A stretch of 64,000 nucleotides of DNA, taken from contig NZ_ATYB01000014.1 of assembly GCF_000427465.1 (NCBI RefSeq), positions 1,945,570 through 2,009,569 on the forward strand, in the 5' to 3' direction. The notes beneath the pieces were generated by a model. That model saw only the letters and a list, made by a program, of their open reading frames with translations, was not told where the DNA came from and searched no databases. Every line of letters begins with the position of its first letter. Position 1 is the stretch's first letter. Positions 60,509 through 64,000 of the stretch are shown piece by piece. The translations under genes and the position numbers were made by a program. The DNA is from Sinorhizobium arboris LMG 14919. Its GTDB lineage: Bacteria; Pseudomonadota; Alphaproteobacteria; Rhizobiales; Rhizobiaceae.

Positions 60509-62287
60509 TCAAACGAGCTGGCGTCCCTTGGCATCGATGGCGTTGGCAACCGCTTCGTCCGTCGCCTCGTCCGGAAGCAGCATTTCGTTATGCGCCTTGC
60601 CCGAGGGGATCATCGGGAAACAATTGGCGAGATTGGCGACACGGCAGTCGAAGATGACCGGAGCCGGAGTGTCGATCATCTGCTTGATCGCATCATCGAG
60701 CTCATCCGGTTTTTCGCAACGGATGCCGACACCGCCATAGGCTTCGGCGAGCTTGACGAAGTCGGGCATCGCCTCGGTATAGGAGTGCGACAGGCGGTTG
60801 CCGTGGAGAAGCTGCTGCCACTGCCGGACCATACCCATATATTGATTGTTCAGAATGAAGATCTTGACCGGCAGGCCGTACTGAACCGCGCATGACATTT
60901 CCTGGATGCACATCTGGATCGAGGCGTCGCCGGCAATATCGATGACGAGGCTCTCCGGATGGGCGACCTGAACGCCGACGGCGGCCGGGAAGCCGTAACC
61001 CATGGTGCCGAGGCCGCCCGAGGTCATCCAGCGGTTGGGTTCTTCGAAACCGAAGAACTGCGCGGCCCACATCTGGTGCTGACCGACTTCGGTGGTGATG
61101 TAGGTGTCGCGGTCCTTGGTCAGCTCGTAGAGCCGCTGGATCGCATATTGCGGCATGATGACGTCGGCACTCGGCGTATAGGCAAGTGAATTGCGCGCCC
61201 GCCACTTGGAGATCGCTTTCCACCAGTCCTCGAGCCGCTTCTGGTCGACCGTCTTGGCCGCGGCGCGCCAGAGGCGAACCATGTCCTCGAGAACAGCGGC
61301 AACGTCGCCGATGATCGGAATGTCGACCCGGACGTTCTTGTTGATCGAGGACGGGTCGATATCGATGTGGATCTTCTTCGAGTTGGGCGAGAAGGCATTG
61401 AGCCGGCCGGTGATGCGGTCGTCGAAGCGCGCGCCGATGCAGATCATGACGTCGCAATCATGCATCGCCATGTTGGCCTCATAGGTCCCGTGCATGCCGA
61501 GCATGCCGAGCCAGTTCTTGCCGGAGGCAGGATAGGCGCCGAGGCCCATCAGCGTGGAAGTGATCGGGAAGTCGGTAAGTTCGACCAGCTCGCGCAGGAA
61601 ATGCGCAGCCTGCGGCCCGGAATTGATGACGCCGCCGCCCGAATAGATGACCGGCTGGCGCGCCGTCTTCATGAGCGCGACGGCCTCCTCGATCTTCTTC
61701 AGGTCTCCTTGCGTCTTCGGCTGATAGCTCTTCTGCGTCGGAACGGCCGAGGGCGGCGTATAGGTACCGGTCGCGAACTGGACGTCTTTCGGAATGTCGA
61801 CGACGACCGGACCCGGACGGCCCGACTGGGCCACGCGGAAAGCCTCGTGGATGACGCGGGCGAGGTCGTTGACGTCCCTGACCAGCCAGTTGTGCTTGGT
61901 GCAGGGCCGCGTAATGCCGACCGTGTCGCATTCCTGGAAGGCGTCCGAACCGATCAGCGAAGTCGGAACCTGCCCCGAGATACAGACGAGCGGGATCGAG
62001 TCCATGAGCGCGTCCTGCAGCGGCGTGACCGCATTGGTCGCTCCGGGGCCGGATGTCACCAGCATGACGCCGACCTTGCCGGTGGAGCGGGCATAGCCCT
62101 CGGCCATGTGCCCGGCACCCTGCTCATGACGGACGAGGACGTGCTGAATCTCCTCCTGCTGGAAGATCTCATCATAGATCGGGAGCACGGCGCCGCCGGG
62201 ATAGCCGAAGATGTGTTCGACGCCGTTGTCTTTCAAAGCCTGGAGAACGATCTCCGCGCCCGTCATCTGGTTCTCAGTTCCGCTCAT
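60509..62287 (-). CDS. ilvB: acetolactate synthase large subunit
   Basis: 592 residues. ThDP/FAD-dependent enzyme that makes acetolactate or acetohydroxybutyrate, the first shared step of Val/Leu/Ile synthesis. Visible: GAEIVLQALKDNGVEHIFGYPGGAVLPIYD, the ThDP-activating Glu in VRHEQGAGHMAEGYARSTG, and the ThDP/Mg motif around IAGDASIQMCIQEMSCAVQYGLPVKIFILNN. Preceded by an attenuator. Operon with ilvN. Also annotated IlvI in similar genomes. Confidence 0.97.
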   Translation of the reverse strand: MSGTENQMTGAEIVLQALKDNGVEHIFGYPGGAVLPIYDEIFQQEEIQHVLVRHEQGAGHMAEGYARSTGKVGVMLVTSGPGATNAVTPLQDALMDSIPLVCISGQVPTSLIGSDAFQECDTVGITRPCTKHNWLVRDVNDLARVIHEAFRVAQSGRPGPVVVDIPKDVQFATGTYTPPSAVPTQKSYQPKTQGDLKKIEEAVALMKTARQPVIYSGGGVINSGPQAAHFLRELVELTDFPITSTLMGLGAYPASGKNWLGMLGMHGTYEANMAMHDCDVMICIGARFDDRITGRLNAFSPNSKKIHIDIDPSSINKNVRVDIPIIGDVAAVLEDMVRLWRAAAKTVDQKRLEDWWKAISKWRARNSLAYTPSADVIMPQYAIQRLYELTKDRDTYITTEVGQHQMWAAQFFGFEEPNRWMTSGGLGTMGYGFPAAVGVQVAHPESLVIDIAGDASIQMCIQEMSCAVQYGLPVKIFILNNQYMGMVRQWQQLLHGNRLSHSYTEAMPDFVKLAEAYGGVGIRCEKPDELDDAIKQMIDTPAPVIFDCRVANLANCFPMIPSGKAHNEMLLPDEATDEAVANAIDAKGRQLV

Positions 62288-62341
62288 TTGCCTGCTTCCG
62301 TCCCTCGTTCAGGTTTGCGTGAATAACGTGTTTGAAGGCAT

Positions 62342-62365
62342 AAAAAAAGGCCCCGTCAGGAGCCT
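62342..62365 (-). terminator. attenuator terminator of the ilvB-ilvN operon
   Basis: On the minus strand AGGCTCC pairs with GGGGCCT around TGAC (62365-62359 with 62354-62348), followed by seven T. It lies about 55 bases before the ilvB start and after the leader peptide. Confidence 0.8.
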
Positions 62366-62397
62366 CGTTCAGCGCATGGGTGGCTACCGCCGGATGG

Positions 62398-62454
62398 TTA
62401 CACCACCCTGCCCATGCGCCGTCCCACCACAAGAATAACCGCGAATTTTTTCAT
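62398..62454 (-). CDS. ilvL: ilv leader peptide
   Basis: Minus-strand ATG at 62454 opens an 18-codon frame, MKKFAVILVVGRRMGRVV, ending in TAA at 62398. The run V-I-L-V-V and the final V-V make it a sensor for branched-chain aminoacyl-tRNA. An inverted repeat with GCGCATGGG/CCCATGCGC arms lies over the leader stop region, ahead of the terminator at 62342-62365. Classical translation-controlled attenuation of ilvB-ilvN. Confidence 0.85.
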   Translation of the reverse strand: MKKFAVILVVGRRMGRVV

Positions 62455-62646
62455 GGGGCGATTTGTTAAACGGAAAATCTCCACCCGTCAACGCCTTTTG
62501 GCGCGCTCTGACCGGCACAGACGTCACGGCTCGTGAGCAACCAGTTATTAAACTGCAGCCGCTATCGTGGGACGCCGCAAGGGAACAGGCGCCGGCTTTC
62601 GGCGCGTATCCTGCGGCTGATTTGGCGTTTTCGCCCGAGGTGCTGC

Positions 62647-64000
62647 GTGCTCGAAAGTGGAAATCAAACGGCGCCTCGCGCCGGCGAGACGGATCGACGC
62701 GATAGCTTGAAGCCCGGCAATCGTTTTCTCGGGCGGGTCGTCGGCTGCAACGGCTCGCGCGCCACCATCGCAGCGGTTGCCGAAAATGGCGAGACTTCGC
62801 TCACCGAGCTCTGGTCGGTCGGCAAACTGGTTTCGATTTCTGTCGGCGCCAATCGTGTCGTCGCCCTCGTCTATTCGATGCAGACCGTATCCGAGGGTTG
62901 GGGCGAAGAGGCCAACAATACGTTCCGCATCGAAGTGGAATTGATGGGAGAGGTTCACGTCGGTCCGGATGGGCGGGAAGAATTCTCCGCCGGCATCAGC
63001 CGCTATCCCTATCTCGGAGCGATCGCTCACCGCATCCGCGTAAGCGATCTCGCCCGCATCTACGATTCCGGTCAAGTGGACAGCTGCGTCATCGGAAAGT
63101 TGACGCAGGACGAAAGTCTCGACGCGACCATCCATGTGCCCTCTATGCTTGCCAAACATTTTGCGATCGTCGGCACCACCGGCGTCGGCAAGTCGACGGC
63201 CGTGACACTGCTCCTGAACAAGGCGATCGCCGCCGATCCGAAGCTGCGCGTGCTGATCCTCGATCCGCACAACGAGTTCGCCGCCGCCTTTCCGGACCAG
63301 GCGGTGGTCATCGACACGGACACGCTCGACCTCCCTTTCTGGTTTTTCCGCCTCGAGGAGTTGGCCGAGGTCGTCTTCCGCGGGCGCCCGCCGGTGCCGG
63401 AAGAGCTCGACATTCTGCGCGACGTCATCGCGGATGCGAAAAGGGCATTCAAGGGTGGCGAATCCGGCCTGATGAGGCGGCAGACGGAGAGGAGTTCCAT
63501 CACCGCAGATACCCCCGTACCCTATCGGATCGCCGATCTCCTGGCGATGATCGACGAGCGCATCGGTCGGCTGGAGGGGCGTAACGACAAGCCGCACCTG
63601 CGCTCCCTGAAGGTCAGGATCGTCTCGGCCGTCAACGATCCGCGCTACCATTTCATGTTCTCGCAGAACACGATCACGGACACGATCGAAGACACGATTG
63701 CGAAGATCTTCCGCATTCCGGGCGATGACAAGCCGATCGCCACCTTCGAGCTTGCCGGCATCCCCTCGGAAGTCGTCAATTCCCTCGCATCCGTGCTCTG
63801 CCGCATGGCCTTCGAGATCGGCCTCTGGGGCAATGGCGCCATCCATATGCTGGTCGTCTGCGAAGAGGCCCACCGCTACGTACCGGCCGATCCCTCTCTC
63901 GGCTTTGTGCCCACACGCCAGGCCATTGCTCGAATCGCCAAGGAAGGCCGTAAATACGGGGTGTCGCTCGGCATCATCACCCAGAGGCCGGGCGAACTCG
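62647..64000 (+). CDS. HerA-like/DUF87 ATP-binding protein, 3' end missing
   Basis: At least 451 codons from GTG 62647 (GAGG six bases upstream). TTG 62707 is an alternative. The N-terminal beta-barrel (NRFLGRVVGCNGSRATIAAVAENGE) is typical of HerA/FtsK-like translocases. Walker A is FAIVGTTGVGKSTAVTLLL. Walker B is the MLVVCEEAHRYVP stretch. ITQRPGEL near the window end resembles the sensor motif. Related proteins form hexameric ring ATPases for DNA translocation or end processing, sometimes with NurA. The C-terminus is not visible. Confidence 0.85.
   Translation, partial: MLESGNQTAPRAGETDRRDSLKPGNRFLGRVVGCNGSRATIAAVAENGETSLTELWSVGKLVSISVGANRVVALVYSMQTVSEGWGEEANNTFRIEVELMGEVHVGPDGREEFSAGISRYPYLGAIAHRIRVSDLARIYDSGQVDSCVIGKLTQDESLDATIHVPSMLAKHFAIVGTTGVGKSTAVTLLLNKAIAADPKLRVLILDPHNEFAAAFPDQAVVIDTDTLDLPFWFFRLEELAEVVFRGRPPVPEELDILRDVIADAKRAFKGGESGLMRRQTERSSITADTPVPYRIADLLAMIDERIGRLEGRNDKPHLRSLKVRIVSAVNDPRYHFMFSQNTITDTIEDTIAKIFRIPGDDKPIATFELAGIPSEVVNSLASVLCRMAFEIGLWGNGAIHMLVVCEEAHRYVPADPSLGFVPTRQAIARIAKEGRKYGVSLGIITQRPGEL

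Noticed and set aside
62548..63873. 441-residue open frame on the minus strand
   Set aside because: Antisense to the HerA-like ATPase, whose frame has Walker motifs. The long antisense frame is a product of high GC.

Overview
The window is 64 kb of GC-rich chromosomal DNA from an alphaproteobacterium of the Rhizobiaceae, most like Sinorhizobium/Ensifer. This rests on the protein sequences (IlvC, IlvB/IlvN, PdxJ, S21, paired cold-shock proteins), the gene style, and the small palindromic intergenic repeats typical of these genomes. Housekeeping genes (ilvC, ilvB-ilvN, pdxJ, rpsU) are interleaved with accessory modules. No tRNA, rRNA or CRISPR array was seen.

Layout. 1-3.9 kb: ferric-iron-type ABC transporter (ATPase cut by the window edge, fused permease, binding protein). 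4.3-5.4 kb: cold-shock gene, conserved small protein, rpsU. 5.4-10 kb: DUF457 membrane protein, GST, aldo/keto reductase, aminotransferase, methyltransferase. 10-12 kb: a micro-protein, an IS5-type deletion remnant and a DUF1348-TetR cassette with its operator. 12-15.6 kb: lipoprotein, L,D-transpeptidase, betaine-type binding protein, class III cyclase. 15.7-20.5 kb: ilvC, TetR regulator, transglutaminase-like protease, a glycine-rich repeat protein and a nuclease. 20.6-24 kb: racemase-like protein and MFS permease, with an RpiR regulator whose predicted operator occurs at both promoters. 24-30 kb: type II NADH dehydrogenase, AsnC, HxlR/quinone reductase, DUF983 and MocR genes.

30.7-35 kb: a carbamoyltransferase, a 49-residue DUF5989-type protein and an SxtJ-type membrane protein, opposite an SGNH hydrolase. 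This resembles the sxtI-sxtJ-sxtK set of saxitoxin clusters. 35-40.6 kb: an orphan degenerate response regulator, an acyltransferase remnant, pdxJ, DUF899, a winged-helix membrane protein, a HAD phosphatase, a lipoprotein and an EF-hand protein.

40.7-50 kb is the most unusual region. A compact minus-strand operon encodes a cyclase-AAA-repeat regulator, a YcaO enzyme, a TfuA partner, an HExxH metalloprotease and a 231-residue protein with a Cys-rich patch. A membrane patatin-like lipase is divergent. It looks like an undescribed peptide-modification (possibly thioamide) cluster with no obvious short precursor.

50-58 kb: RecD-like helicase, AbrB-type membrane protein, ECF sigma/anti-sigma operon, cobalt-type nitrile hydratase operon, LysE exporter, methyltransferase. 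58-64 kb: second cold-shock gene (sharing a 3' motif and terminator with the first), aldo/keto reductase, ilvB-ilvN with a clear leader-peptide attenuator, and the start of a HerA-like ATPase.
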